Below, piece by piece: positions 14,558-23,242 of a stretch of DNA of 32,062 bases. Origin of the DNA: Ruminococcus sp. (GTDB lineage Bacteria > Bacillota > Clostridia > Oscillospirales > Acutalibacteraceae); contig JAFRDE010000040.1 in assembly GCA_017403985.1 (NCBI GenBank), positions 1 to 32,062 on the forward strand, read 5' to 3'. Numbering within the stretch: the first letter of the stretch is position 1; each line of letters begins with the position of its first letter. Below the pieces are notes generated by a model, which ran no database searches, was not told where the DNA came from, and was given only the letters and a program-made list of their open reading frames with translations. The translations under genes and the position numbers were made by a program.

Positions 14558-16192
14558 ATGGAACAAAGACTGAAAAAAGAACGAAACAGGCTGATCCTTC
14601 GCGTTACCCTGATCATGCTGGCGATATGGCTGACCTTATCGGGCGTTTTCTGCGCGGTAAGGCTGAGTAATGAAAAGGTCAATGTGCAGAAAAACGAGCT
14701 TGCCGACCTGTCGCATTTCATGCAGCTGATGACCGTAGGAAATACCAACGATACGGTCAATCGCACGCTGCTGGAATACACCAATCCGTCTGACGGACAG
14801 GGGCAGGGAAAAGATACTCATAACAAGCAGCTGATCATCACCGACCGCAAGACCAATCAGGTGATCTCTGATACGGCGGGCGGCGTCGGCGTTCTGTTCT
14901 ATGTCAAGATAAAGCCGGAGTATTCATATGATCTGGTCGGCATAATGCATTATGACGACATACGCAGCGCGTTGAGCGACGAAGAGTATCAGCGCATCAC
15001 CGAACTGCTGAACACCGAACGCGACGACGGTAATTATTATGAGGCGATATGCACCAAGTTTCATATCGAAAAGGGATTCATACCGCTGGAATTGAAGATC
15101 GTCCTGGTCAACGGCAAAGACTCGCGATTCACCGTCGATAATGACGTCGCTGTGTTTGACCTCAGCGAAAACAAGATTGACGGATCACAGATCTATGAAA
15201 GCGGCGATATCCGCCGAAATACCGTACCGAAGGATTTCATCGCGGACGGCGTCTGCAACAAGGACATCATCGGCTCATTGACAAAGGAACAGCGCAAGAG
15301 CGCCGTTGAAATGATACCGACGGGGATGTTCCGCTATATCTTTTATGCGTCGGATTATCTGAATCATATCGGCGATGAATATGAAGAGGGGGACGCCTCG
15401 TGGCTCGTGCAGTATGCGAAAGAGGTCGATATACTGGACAGCTGCAAGACTGATTTAGCATTCGGCGTATGTGCGATCTTCGGTTTCTTTCTGACGATCG
15501 GGGCGATCTTGTGCGTGATGATCTGGAAAACCGTCAAGGCGCAGATGATACAGGAGCAGAAGCGGCTCGATCTGACGAACGCGCTGGCGCACGACATCAA
15601 GACGCCGCTCTTTGTGATCAGCGGTTATGCGTACAGTCTGAAAGAGGATATCGATGAAAATGAGCGCGGGCTGTATCTCGACAAGATCATCGAGCAAACG
15701 GACGAGGTCAACAGTCTCGTTCACAGGATGCTCAACTTCAGCAAGCTCGATTCATACGCAATGACGCTGAATCGATCGGAATTCGATCTGTGCGAGCTGG
15801 CGCGGTCGATCGCCGAAAAATACACATCCCTCCCCGATAACAAAACGCTCGATTTTACCCACAGCGGCGACAGCGTGATCACCGCGGACAGGGAGCTGAT
15901 CAAAACCGCTCTGCAAAACCTGATCGATAACGCGGCAAAGTACTCCCTGCCTGACAGCGAGATACAGATCGACGTTTCCGAAAAGACGGTCACCGTCTCG
16001 AACGAGTCCGAACCGATGACAAAATCGGAGCTGAAGCAAATCTGGCAGCCGTATTTCCGCAAGGATAAAAGCCGTCACGAAAAAGGCAACGGCTTAGGTC
16101 TTTCTATCGTCAAATCTATTCTGGATCTGCATAAAGCGAGCTATCGCATGTTTATGGACGGTTCGAGGCTGATTTGTCAGATCATGTTTTAA
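14558..16192 (+). CDS. Membrane sensor histidine kinase
   Basis: A 544-residue kinase. TM1 is at about residues 12-33 and TM2 at about 303-325, enclosing a large extracellular sensor of about 270 residues that I do not recognise. The cytosolic part has almost no HAMP linker: about 20 residues after TM2 the H-box begins, with phosphoacceptor H345 in ALAHDIKTPL. The N-box is LQNLIDNAAKYSLP and the G-box GNGLGLSIVKSIL, so the ATPase is complete. GAGGAT at the end of the regulator gene serves as its ribosome binding site. It most likely senses a sugar, a cell-wall compound, or the state of the divergent transporter, whose operon shares its control region. Confidence 0.93.
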   Translation: MEQRLKKERNRLILRVTLIMLAIWLTLSGVFCAVRLSNEKVNVQKNELADLSHFMQLMTVGNTNDTVNRTLLEYTNPSDGQGQGKDTHNKQLIITDRKTNQVISDTAGGVGVLFYVKIKPEYSYDLVGIMHYDDIRSALSDEEYQRITELLNTERDDGNYYEAICTKFHIEKGFIPLELKIVLVNGKDSRFTVDNDVAVFDLSENKIDGSQIYESGDIRRNTVPKDFIADGVCNKDIIGSLTKEQRKSAVEMIPTGMFRYIFYASDYLNHIGDEYEEGDASWLVQYAKEVDILDSCKTDLAFGVCAIFGFFLTIGAILCVMIWKTVKAQMIQEQKRLDLTNALAHDIKTPLFVISGYAYSLKEDIDENERGLYLDKIIEQTDEVNSLVHRMLNFSKLDSYAMTLNRSEFDLCELARSIAEKYTSLPDNKTLDFTHSGDSVITADRELIKTALQNLIDNAAKYSLPDSEIQIDVSEKTVTVSNESEPMTKSELKQIWQPYFRKDKSRHEKGNGLGLSIVKSILDLHKASYRMFMDGSRLICQIMF

Positions 16193-16346
16193 TACGGCTG
16201 ATAATCGTTCGGTCCCTGCCCGGCGCCGTCGGGATATTAAAAGACTGCCTGAAGGGTTTGCGATGGGCGATCTTCTGAAAGTGAAAGAGAAGGATCCCAT
16301 AAAGAAAGCGGACATAATCGGCGCTTGATTAAAAACAGAGTAAAAA
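16193..16346. other. Intergenic stretch after the kinase gene
   Basis: No gene is visible. A short GC-rich inverted repeat near 16213-16234 (TCCC...CCGG..CCG..GGGA) lacks a T tract, so it is a doubtful terminator. The stretch leads into the MITE-like element. Confidence 0.4.
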
Positions 16347-16734
16347 GGTAGGGTGACTGTAGTAATCCGACCCTGCTGAAAACGGCAGTATTCCGGCAAT
16401 TTTCGGCTTATCAATGCGTCGTCGTTCGCTGTTTTCGCTGCGAGCGGTCAAGCGTGACCGCTCGCGTGCTCGTTTAGCGACTCCTCCTTTCCCCACCGCG
16501 CAGGGGCGCGTCGGGGGTCCCCGGGATTGGCGCCAGCCTGCCTGCGCTCTCTGCACCGATACTTACTCGAAATCCTACTCATTTTCAGTCCATCGGAGTT
16601 TTGACGGAGCAGATTTTTGTCTGACCGCGGCAAAACCACAGCGAACCCTGACGGGTTCGCGAGGATTTTAACAAAGGGCAGGCGAAAAGATGCCCGTCAA
16701 AACCACGGTTCGGATTATTACTGTCACCCTGACC
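16347..16734. mobile_element. MITE-like element with 26-28 bp terminal inverted repeats
   Basis: The ends are inverted copies of each other: 16347-16372 (GGTAGGGTGACTGTAGTAAT, then CCGACC) and 16707-16734 (reverse complement GGTCAGGGTGACAGTAATAA, then TCCGAACC). They match at 24 of 26 positions plus two single-base gaps. The roughly 388 bp between the outer ends have no credible gene. They contain a perfect 11-bp hairpin (16440-16450 with 16455-16465, loop AGCG) and a right half that is repeated at the window end. No target duplication is evident. It is too small to encode a transposase, so it would be a non-autonomous element or an RNA-type repeat. Confidence 0.65.
16597..16728 (+). repeat. 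Structured repeat, right half of the MITE-like element (copy A)
   Basis: The first 108 nt (16597-16704) align without gaps to the reverse complement of 31950-32057 at roughly 75 percent identity by eye; beyond that both copies continue with GGTTCG...GT(C/T)ACC. Three small hairpins are shared: CAGA/TCTG near 16610, GCGAACCC-TGAC-GGGTTCGC (16641-16660), and a GGC/GCC pair near 16680-16695. The central hairpin keeps its pairing in the other copy through paired base changes. Confidence 0.75.
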
Positions 16735-16775
16735 GCTTCGGTGAAATCGATTCATCGAAGCGGTTTGATCTTTTG
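16732..16775 (+). terminator. Hairpin terminator upstream of the S8 protease gene
   Basis: ACCGCTTCGGTGA (16732-16744) pairs with TCATCGAAGCGGT (16752-16764) with one wobble over a 7-nt loop, followed by TTGATCTTTTG. It is far (540 bp) from the kinase stop and overlaps the end of the MITE-like element, so it may have arrived with it. Confidence 0.55.
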
Positions 16776-16821
16776 TTAGGGAAAGGACTGGATTTTCCGT
16801 TCTGTCACGTAATTCTGCATG

Positions 16822-16876
16822 ATTATCATTGATAATTCCGAATGCGAATAATTATTCATACTAATACGTCTATAAT
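16822..16876 (+). promoter_or_regulatory. Candidate promoter region of the S8 protease gene
   Basis: TATAAT at 16871-16876 is a perfect -10, 30 nt before the start codon; the -35 place (around 16848, ATAATT) is poor. Upstream, ATTATC-ATT-GATAAT (16822-16836) is a perfect palindrome that could be an operator. A weak -35 plus a palindrome suggests regulated transcription. Confidence 0.4.
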
Positions 16877-16906
16877 GAAATCAGTAATTGCTCAGGAGGC
16901 GATTTT

Positions 16907-19900
16907 ATGAAACAGCGCATCATTTCCATCATCATCTGTATCTTTCTTCTGGTCGGGATGATCCCGCTGTCGGCGATCGCTGCCGATGCGGTCGAAAGTG
17001 CCCCGGAACTGATCGAGGGAACCTACGCGCCGGGACAGGTCGTCGTTCTGTTCAACAGCAGTGCGATCGACGCCGATTCTGTTCCGGATAAAGGCGATCT
17101 TGCCGCGGTCGGAGCGGATTTCGGAGAGATGATGGACGCTTCGTCTTCGGCCGGAGAGGCTTACTCTGCCGCGGATGAAGAGATCGGTATTCTTTCGAAG
17201 AGTCTGGGCTCGGATTTCGTGCTGGAGGATACGCTGGTATTTGCCGACGCTCCCGATTCCTCGGGCGGTCTTGCTTCAACCGGTGCGTCAGCCGATACTG
17301 TATCGGACAGCGAGCTGACCGTTGCGCTGATTTCTTCGGATAAGTATGACACCGCGACGATGATCGGGATGCTCGGCAAAAACAAGAACGTCGTGAAGGT
17401 CGAACCGAACTACTATGTCTATCCGACGAGCTTTGACGATTATTCGCTCAACGATCCTTATAACAGCTATCTGTATAACGTCAACTCTCCCGCGGCTGAA
17501 AACACCGGCGGCGAGCAGGTGAACGACCGCGGAACATCCGCAGAGGATGCGCTATCGATCAACGCGTCCTCCGGCTGGAAAAAGCTCACCGGCGACGAGG
17601 ACGAGGTCGTTGTCGCCGTCATCGATACGGGCGTGCTCGCGGAGCATGAAGACCTAAAAGACATGATGTGGACGAATCCCGGCAACATCGGGCTGAAGGG
17701 CGAACACGGCTATGACTTTTACAACAACGACGGCGATCCGACCGACGATAACGGCCACGGCACCCACTGCGCCGGAACGATAGCCGCGCAGGCAAACAAC
17801 CTGAAGGGCGTTGCGGGCGTCGCGTCACAGGCGAACGTCAAGATCATGGCGCTCAAGCTGCTTAACGGCGGCGGTTCAAACGGAACAGAACAAGACGCGA
17901 CCGTATATCAGACCTTCGGATGCTACAACTATATCCATAAGGCTGTTATGGGCGGCGTCAATGTCGTTGCCGCCAACAATTCATGGGGCGGCGGCGGATT
18001 CTCTTCCATCTACGACGACATTGTATCTGTTTTGTGCGAAGACGGCGTGATCTGCTATATCGCCGCATCTAACGACGCATCTGACAACGATCGCACGCCG
18101 GTCAATCCCGCTAATTCGGATTGCGACAATACGGTTGTTGTCGGCGCGGCTGATATCACGGGATTGCCCACGGCGTTTTCCGATTACGGAAAAACCACCG
18201 TCGATGTTTTCGGCCCCGGAATGAATATCCTCTCCGCTATTTCCTATGACAGTTACTTCCCGTCGATTGATGACGCGGAGCTGTTCAACGCTACCACCGA
18301 GTATTACGGCGAGTTCAATGCCGACACCCTTGTCACGGACGGCACGGTCACTCCCTCTGTCGGAAATAGGGCAGGTGAGGACGTCAAGGCGTTCGGCAGC
18401 CTGCAATTTGTCAAGCAGCGTTCGCTGAAGGACGACGACGAATATGAGATCCCGGACGACGCGGAGCTGGAGCTTTCCGTAGAAAAGGGCAGACACTTCA
18501 CCAGTGACAATCCGTACCGTCTGAAAATCACCGTCAAAAACGCGCAGTACGGCGAGAGATACTTTTTCTTCTTCCCATACGAAAAGAACCCGCTGACCAC
18601 CGGCGACGACAACACATGGACCTCCGTTACTACAGAAAATGTCGCGAGCAGCGACGGCTCCTCTGCGATTTTCGGTGCGGGAGATCTATATCGGGATGAA
18701 GACGGAAAGATAGATTTTCAAGAGCTGGCTGTAGTAGGCCTTACCGGGCCTAAGTATGACCGGATAGAGCGCCACATCACCAACGCGGGTTTTCATACGC
18801 TGCTCAGCGCTGAGGACGCCGACGATAAGGAGATGTACTTCGGACTGTGCATGGTCAATGAATATGCACAAGGCGAGTCGCACGACGCTTCCATCTATCT
18901 CGACTCGATCGCGATTTCCAAGCCCGATATCGAGTTCGAGCCCAACACCTCATACGACCTGATGTCCGGCACCTCACAGGCGACGCCTGCCGTCTGCGGC
19001 GCGGGTGCGCTGCTGGCGGCGCTCAATCCGAGGCAGGAGAATGAATCCGGCGCCGATTACGCGAAGCGCATCAAAGCAAAGCTGCTGACCTGCGTCCGCC
19101 GGACTGACGAACTCGCCGATCTCTGTTCGACCGGCGGTTATGTCGATCTGTCCCTGATCGACGCGGCGATCCCCTCTGTGTCAGACGCCCTTTGCGACAT
19201 GGAGAACGAGAGTATCATTCTGACCGGCGAGAACCTGTTCGAAGGCAGCACCCTTACCTACAGACGCATGGCAGTCGACGGCGCGGAGGAAGAAGCGCTG
19301 CCGGACGATATGCCGGTCGAGTGCGCTTCCGACGGAACGAAGCTCATCATCCATAACGCAAAACGTCTGTTCTCTACCTATACCGCGTTCACCGTAACGG
19401 CTCAGAACGGCATGAAGGGCACGGGCAAATTCTTCCTCGTCAAGGGACAGAACAAGCTGCAAACAGTCAACTCCCTCACTCAGCCGTACAATCACGGCTA
19501 TATCGATACTCCCGTCCTTCTGACAGACGCCGACGGCGAAGGCTTGTACGGCTTTTACCCCTATACCGGCGAGGTTTGCCGATACGACGGCGAGCAGTTC
19601 ATCACCTATCGCGATACTGATTTACTCGAGGTGATGAGAAGATATCTCGTGGAAAACGGAGAAGATAAATATTCAGTATATAACGACTACAGAATATCTT
19701 GTTATACGCTTCTCTCACCCGCCTGTGAAAACAGCATTATCTATGTGCCGATAGTTATCTGTATACCCGAAGAACTCGCACAGGACGAGGAAGCCGGACA
19801 GATCAGTTACAGGAAAGACTGTTATCTGGCGTCCTTCGATCTGAACAGCGGCGATCATCACTGGCAATTGAGTGAGATGACGCTGCCGCCCGACGAGTTA

Positions 19901-20749
19901 TGGTATGACAACACGGCGTATTTTGTCCCGACCTTATTCAACGGCAAGCTCCTTTGTATCGGCGACAGCACCCTGATCGAAGAGGAGGACGCCGCGCTTC
20001 CGGTGTACAGCTATGATCTCACAACAAAGGAATGGACAAAAGAACCCGATCTGCCGTATGCTGCCGATTATTTTGACTGCGCCGTAAATAACGGAAGGCT
20101 CTATGTGATGTTCGGCAGCGATTCCGATACTTCTTTATCAAATGAGGAAAGGATACTTTCCGAGGTTTGGTGCTTTGACGGAGAGACATGGGAGCAGAAG
20201 CGTGACGATCTCAAATATGTCGGAAGGGTTTACGAAAATCAGGGCGTCCTGCTCCATGCCGATGCGATCGCCGCTGTAAAGAACGGATTGATTTTTATCG
20301 GCGCATCCGTGGACGGCGGCGGAAACATGTTCCTCTACAATACCGATACCGATTTGATAGAACCGCTGTATTATACCGTTTTCGACAGCGTCAGCGACGC
20401 GAGGAACGAGTATCAATCCTGTGTCGCGACACGCGACGGCATTTATTACTTATACGGATCGTACAACGATAACAATTCGTTCTGGAACCTCTGTCTGCTC
20501 CCTGAAAGCAGCGGTGTTTACGAGAGCCCGTATGAGAAACTCATCCCCGGCGACGTCGACGGGGACGGAACTGTAACAATCATTGACGCGACATGGATCC
20601 AGCGTAAGCTTGCCGCGTCTGCTGTTCCTGATTCATTCAACGATAAAGCGGCAGACGTCGACGGTGACGGCGTAGTGACGATCCTCGACGCGACATTGAT
20701 CCGGCGCTATCTTGCCGGTATGCCGTCTCCGCTGGATAAGACTCAGTAA
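16907..20749 (+). CDS. Secreted S8 (subtilisin-like) protease with inserted domain, Kelch-like region and dockerin
   Basis: A 1280-residue exported protease. The order is: signal peptide (1-25, ending SAIAADA); an I9-like propeptide to about 170 (ending KVEPNYYVYP); the S8 catalytic domain with D240 (VIDTG), H284 (DNGHGTHCAG), oxyanion N389 (AASND) and S690 (SGTSQATP). Between N389 and S690 lie about 300 residues where subtilisin has about 66. The surplus (about 450-682), with YGERYFFFFPYEKNP and DASIYLDSIAI, looks like a beta-sandwich inserted in the catalytic domain. A Kelch-like propeller region follows (about 890-1200, e.g. YSYDLTTKEWTKEPDLPYA). The C-terminus is a two-repeat dockerin (from about 1214, GDVDGDGTVTIIDATWIQRK and ADVDGDGVVTILDATLIRRY), so the protease is probably attached to a cohesin-bearing surface scaffold. 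AGGAGG lies 7 nt before the ATG. Confidence 0.92.
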   Translation: MKQRIISIIICIFLLVGMIPLSAIAADAVESAPELIEGTYAPGQVVVLFNSSAIDADSVPDKGDLAAVGADFGEMMDASSSAGEAYSAADEEIGILSKSLGSDFVLEDTLVFADAPDSSGGLASTGASADTVSDSELTVALISSDKYDTATMIGMLGKNKNVVKVEPNYYVYPTSFDDYSLNDPYNSYLYNVNSPAAENTGGEQVNDRGTSAEDALSINASSGWKKLTGDEDEVVVAVIDTGVLAEHEDLKDMMWTNPGNIGLKGEHGYDFYNNDGDPTDDNGHGTHCAGTIAAQANNLKGVAGVASQANVKIMALKLLNGGGSNGTEQDATVYQTFGCYNYIHKAVMGGVNVVAANNSWGGGGFSSIYDDIVSVLCEDGVICYIAASNDASDNDRTPVNPANSDCDNTVVVGAADITGLPTAFSDYGKTTVDVFGPGMNILSAISYDSYFPSIDDAELFNATTEYYGEFNADTLVTDGTVTPSVGNRAGEDVKAFGSLQFVKQRSLKDDDEYEIPDDAELELSVEKGRHFTSDNPYRLKITVKNAQYGERYFFFFPYEKNPLTTGDDNTWTSVTTENVASSDGSSAIFGAGDLYRDEDGKIDFQELAVVGLTGPKYDRIERHITNAGFHTLLSAEDADDKEMYFGLCMVNEYAQGESHDASIYLDSIAISKPDIEFEPNTSYDLMSGTSQATPAVCGAGALLAALNPRQENESGADYAKRIKAKLLTCVRRTDELADLCSTGGYVDLSLIDAAIPSVSDALCDMENESIILTGENLFEGSTLTYRRMAVDGAEEEALPDDMPVECASDGTKLIIHNAKRLFSTYTAFTVTAQNGMKGTGKFFLVKGQNKLQTVNSLTQPYNHGYIDTPVLLTDADGEGLYGFYPYTGEVCRYDGEQFITYRDTDLLEVMRRYLVENGEDKYSVYNDYRISCYTLLSPACENSIIYVPIVICIPEELAQDEEAGQISYRKDCYLASFDLNSGDHHWQLSEMTLPPDELWYDNTAYFVPTLFNGKLLCIGDSTLIEEEDAALPVYSYDLTTKEWTKEPDLPYAADYFDCAVNNGRLYVMFGSDSDTSLSNEERILSEVWCFDGETWEQKRDDLKYVGRVYENQGVLLHADAIAAVKNGLIFIGASVDGGGNMFLYNTDTDLIEPLYYTVFDSVSDARNEYQSCVATRDGIYYLYGSYNDNNSFWNLCLLPESSGVYESPYEKLIPGDVDGDGTVTIIDATWIQRKLAASAVPDSFNDKAADVDGDGVVTILDATLIRRYLAGMPSPLDKTQ

Positions 20750-20816
20750 AGCTGAATAGGGTTGTATTGCCGCAGCAGTGATACAACGTATGAAATTTCA
20801 GATAAGAGTGATAAAG

Positions 20817-20854
20817 ATAACAGCCCTTGATGCCTGAACATCAAGGGCTGTTAT
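20817..20854 (+). terminator. Terminator-like hairpin after the S8 protease gene
   Basis: A perfect 16-bp stem (20817-20832 with 20839-20854, loop CCTGAA) ends in TTATGG. The usual T run is short, so it could also be a processing or transcript-stabilising hairpin. A smaller 7-bp stem, GTTGTAT/ATACAAC (20761-20787), precedes it. Confidence 0.65.
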
Positions 20855-21129
20855 GGTACGGGTGTTGATAACGGACTTATCAAGACAATACGTTTTTTCG
20901 GTAGCTGCACACATTTTCTGCTCATACATTTGTGATTCAGCCCTTTGAACGATACAATGATAGTAAAATTCTCCAAAGATTTCTTTGTTGTTCGACAAAA
21001 AGGATAAATGAATCTCTTTGTAATTTTATATTTCTTTGAAATAATGTTAATGAAAGGCAATAATCTATATCTGAACACCTTTTATCTTCGTTCGATATGG
21101 TTTTGCAAAAAGCATAAAGGAGAAAGCTT
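20855..21129. other. AT-rich intergenic region before the dockerin pseudogene
   Basis: Noticeably more AT-rich than its surroundings and without a credible gene. It holds a possible promoter for the pseudogene (TTGAAA 21036-21041, 17 bp, AATAAT 21059-21064) and a strong AAAGGAG ribosome binding site at 21116-21122. Confidence 0.45.
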
Positions 21130-23060
21130 ACGAAAAAGCGTTTTTCACGCCGTCTGATCGCAGCGTTTCTCGCGCTCGTGATGATGGTATCCATCGCATC
21201 GGCGACCATGGTGTCGGCGAACGCGGAAAAGACCAAAGAGATCGAAGCGGTACAGAAGGTCGTTGACTCGCTCCAGATCGTGCGCAAGTTCTTCCCTGAG
21301 GACAGCTTTGCCGGCAGGTACGCCGAGCCGGTCCTCGATTTGATCACCTCTGCTTTCGGCTTCACCCAGACCGATCCTACACAGGAGCAGCTCGACGAGC
21401 TCCTCAAGAAGGCGGAACCGCTCTCCGACCGGATGTCTGAGATGCAGAGCCATATCGAGAGCTTTATCGAGATCGACTCGACTCTCGCTCCCTTCGACAA
21501 CGAATATCAGGACGTCAAGGGCAATTTCATTCATGATGACTTCAACTCCACCCTGAGCTTCAAAAAGCAGATCGACGTGATCGAGAACAGCGACTATTCT
21601 GACGAGACCAAGCGCAGCGCGCTTTCCGATTTGGTAGGCGCTCCGTCTACATGGTCGGATAGGGACAAGCCCATCGGTTACTTCGACAAGTACGCGAACT
21701 ACCTGACCGGCTCCACCGGTATCTTCCACGACAAGAACATCTATGAGGCGGGTCTCGAGTACTATAAGGACAGGTCATCTTCGGACAGGAAGCGCTGAAC
21801 AAGCTGGACGAGGAATTCTTCCAGTCCGCCTATATGCTCTATCTCTAGTGCTCGAGCAAGCTGATCGTCTGTCTCGAGGCGCGCAGCCAGGTCCTGCGTG
21901 AGCAGGGCGGCGAGGCGAACGATCTCGAAGCTGACCTCTGCGACGCCAAGATCCTGTCCTATATCCGGAACATGGCGAACATCACCCGCAAGTACGCCAT
22001 CTCTCGTCTGAACGTACAGCCCGGTGAATTCTATGACAGAACCGATGATTCCACCGGTACTCAAACCATCCTGCTTGACCGCGAGATAGGCTGCAAGAAC
22101 TTCTATGAAGAAGCGATCGGGTTTTACTCCGATTCATATGGTGAGGTTGATCCCTACACCGAGGACGGCTGCAGTTTCATCAATCAAGACAGAATGAAGA
22201 GATGGACTAAAGGCTATCCCTCGGAAGCGTATGTCAAAACCACGCTGGAAAACGCGGGTTTGAGCACCGAGCAGATCGAATCAATCATCAGCTATATCAG
22301 GACGAACTTCGCGAATACCATGAGCGATGGGCACACGTTGAAGGACTTCCTGATCAACTGCGGCTATAATGTTGACAGCGAACAAAATGCAGAAGCGCTT
22401 TATTTGATTCATAAAAGCCGTGAGCCTGAAATCACGGGCGGTGACGGTACCAATACAAGTGCGACAGAAAAAATAGATGTATATATGCTTGACGGTCCCA
22501 GGATCCCGGAGGTCACGATAGCGGATTATGTCACATGTGCCGCAGTCGGAGATGACGGTACTGTCAGCCCGCTCGACCCCGTTCTCTATTTCAGAACAGC
22601 CGACTGTGACCGCGGTCATCTGACCGAAGCGATCGCGATGGCAGAGTCGATGGTAGAGGATCAGCAGAACGGCGCGGTACGCTACAGCGCTGAGAGCTTC
22701 GCGAACCTGAATGAAGCGCTCGAAATCGCCAAGGACTATGAGAACAGCACCAATCAGGAGGAGATCATCGATCAGGCGTATGAGCTGATCAACGCGATCT
22801 ACGACGTCCATGTGCTCGCGCCCATCGGCGACGCGGATCAAGACGGCTTCGTCACCATCATGGACGCGACTCTGATCCAGAAAAACTTAGCCAACATGCA
22901 CAACTCCGAGTTGTCCGAGGATCAGTCCTATCTGGCGGACGTTGATAAGAACGAACGGATCGAGACCATCGACGCGACCCTGATCCAGCGCTATTTGGCT
23001 AATATGACGTCGTTTTGGGCGAGCCCCGCGCGTAACACGATCGATCATATCCTATACTGA
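21130..23060 (+). pseudogene. Broken gene for a secreted helical protein with FIVAR-like domain and dockerin
   Basis: Three lesions separate this from an intact gene. First, the codon 7 nt after a perfect AAAGGAG, where the signal peptide (KKRFSRRLIAAFLALVMMVS, ending SANA) must begin, is ACG at 21130 and not ATG; no normal start precedes GTG 21178. Second, the frame slips by -1 near 21770, after GLEYYKD, and continues as QVIFGQEALNKLDEEFFQSA. Third, a TAG interrupts that frame at 21846-21848 (MLYL*CSSKLIV). Afterwards it is open to 23060. The ancestral product would have about 640 residues: signal peptide, a long helical region of unknown function, a FIVAR-like three-helix segment (RGHLTEAIAMAESMVEDQQN through EEIIDQAYELINAIYD), and a dockerin (GDADQDGFVTIMDATLIQKN and ADVDKNERIETIDATLIQRY). 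The downstream half could still be translated, but without a secretion signal. Confidence 0.8.
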
Positions 23061-23074
23061 TAACCGCACACAAG

Positions 23075-23101
23075 GGGCTGTCGCATGAAACGCGATAGCC
23101 C
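23075..23101 (+). terminator. Hairpin after the dockerin pseudogene
   Basis: GGGCTGTCGC (23075-23084) pairs with GCGATAGCCC (23092-23101) with one wobble over a 7-nt loop, 14 nt after the stop codon. There is no T tract after it, so termination would be weak. Confidence 0.4.
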
Positions 23102-23183
23102 TGCAGGATGAATATGCATGGATAATCCATAATTGCCTGCAAAGATGCCTGTTCATCCGGCAGAATCTTCGTATATAAATGAA

Positions 23184-23211
23184 AAATCCTGTCACCGAAG
23201 CGGCAGGATTT
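23184..23211 (-). terminator. Terminator of the GT2-GH3 / ligase / pyrophosphorylase operon
   Basis: Read on the minus strand, AAATCCTG pairs with CAGGATTT (23204-23211 with 23184-23191), with a small CCG/CGG stem inside the loop. It is followed by more T residues (CAGGATTTTTCATTT). It starts 32 nt beyond the stop codon at 23243. Confidence 0.7.
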
Positions 23212-23242
23212 CTACTTGAATGTTTTGTTGTGACAGCGTCGC

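Noticed and set aside
16329-16832. Small open frames on both strands in the MITE-like element
   Set aside because: They span inverted repeats and hairpins, have no start signals, and two of them only exist because the repeat copies share sequence.
16822-16836. Palindrome ATTATC-ATT-GATAAT as an iron (Fur) box
   Set aside because: The half-sites are oriented opposite to the Fur consensus and the downstream gene is not iron-related; kept only as a possible operator.
21200-21770. Similarity of the helical region to the N-terminal domain of pore-forming insecticidal toxins
   Set aside because: It rests on helical pattern and a few residues only; no defining motif was found.
21178-21798. Separate protein starting at GTG 21178
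   Set aside because: It would cut the signal peptide in half and has no ribosome binding site at the right distance; the sequence fits a damaged larger gene.
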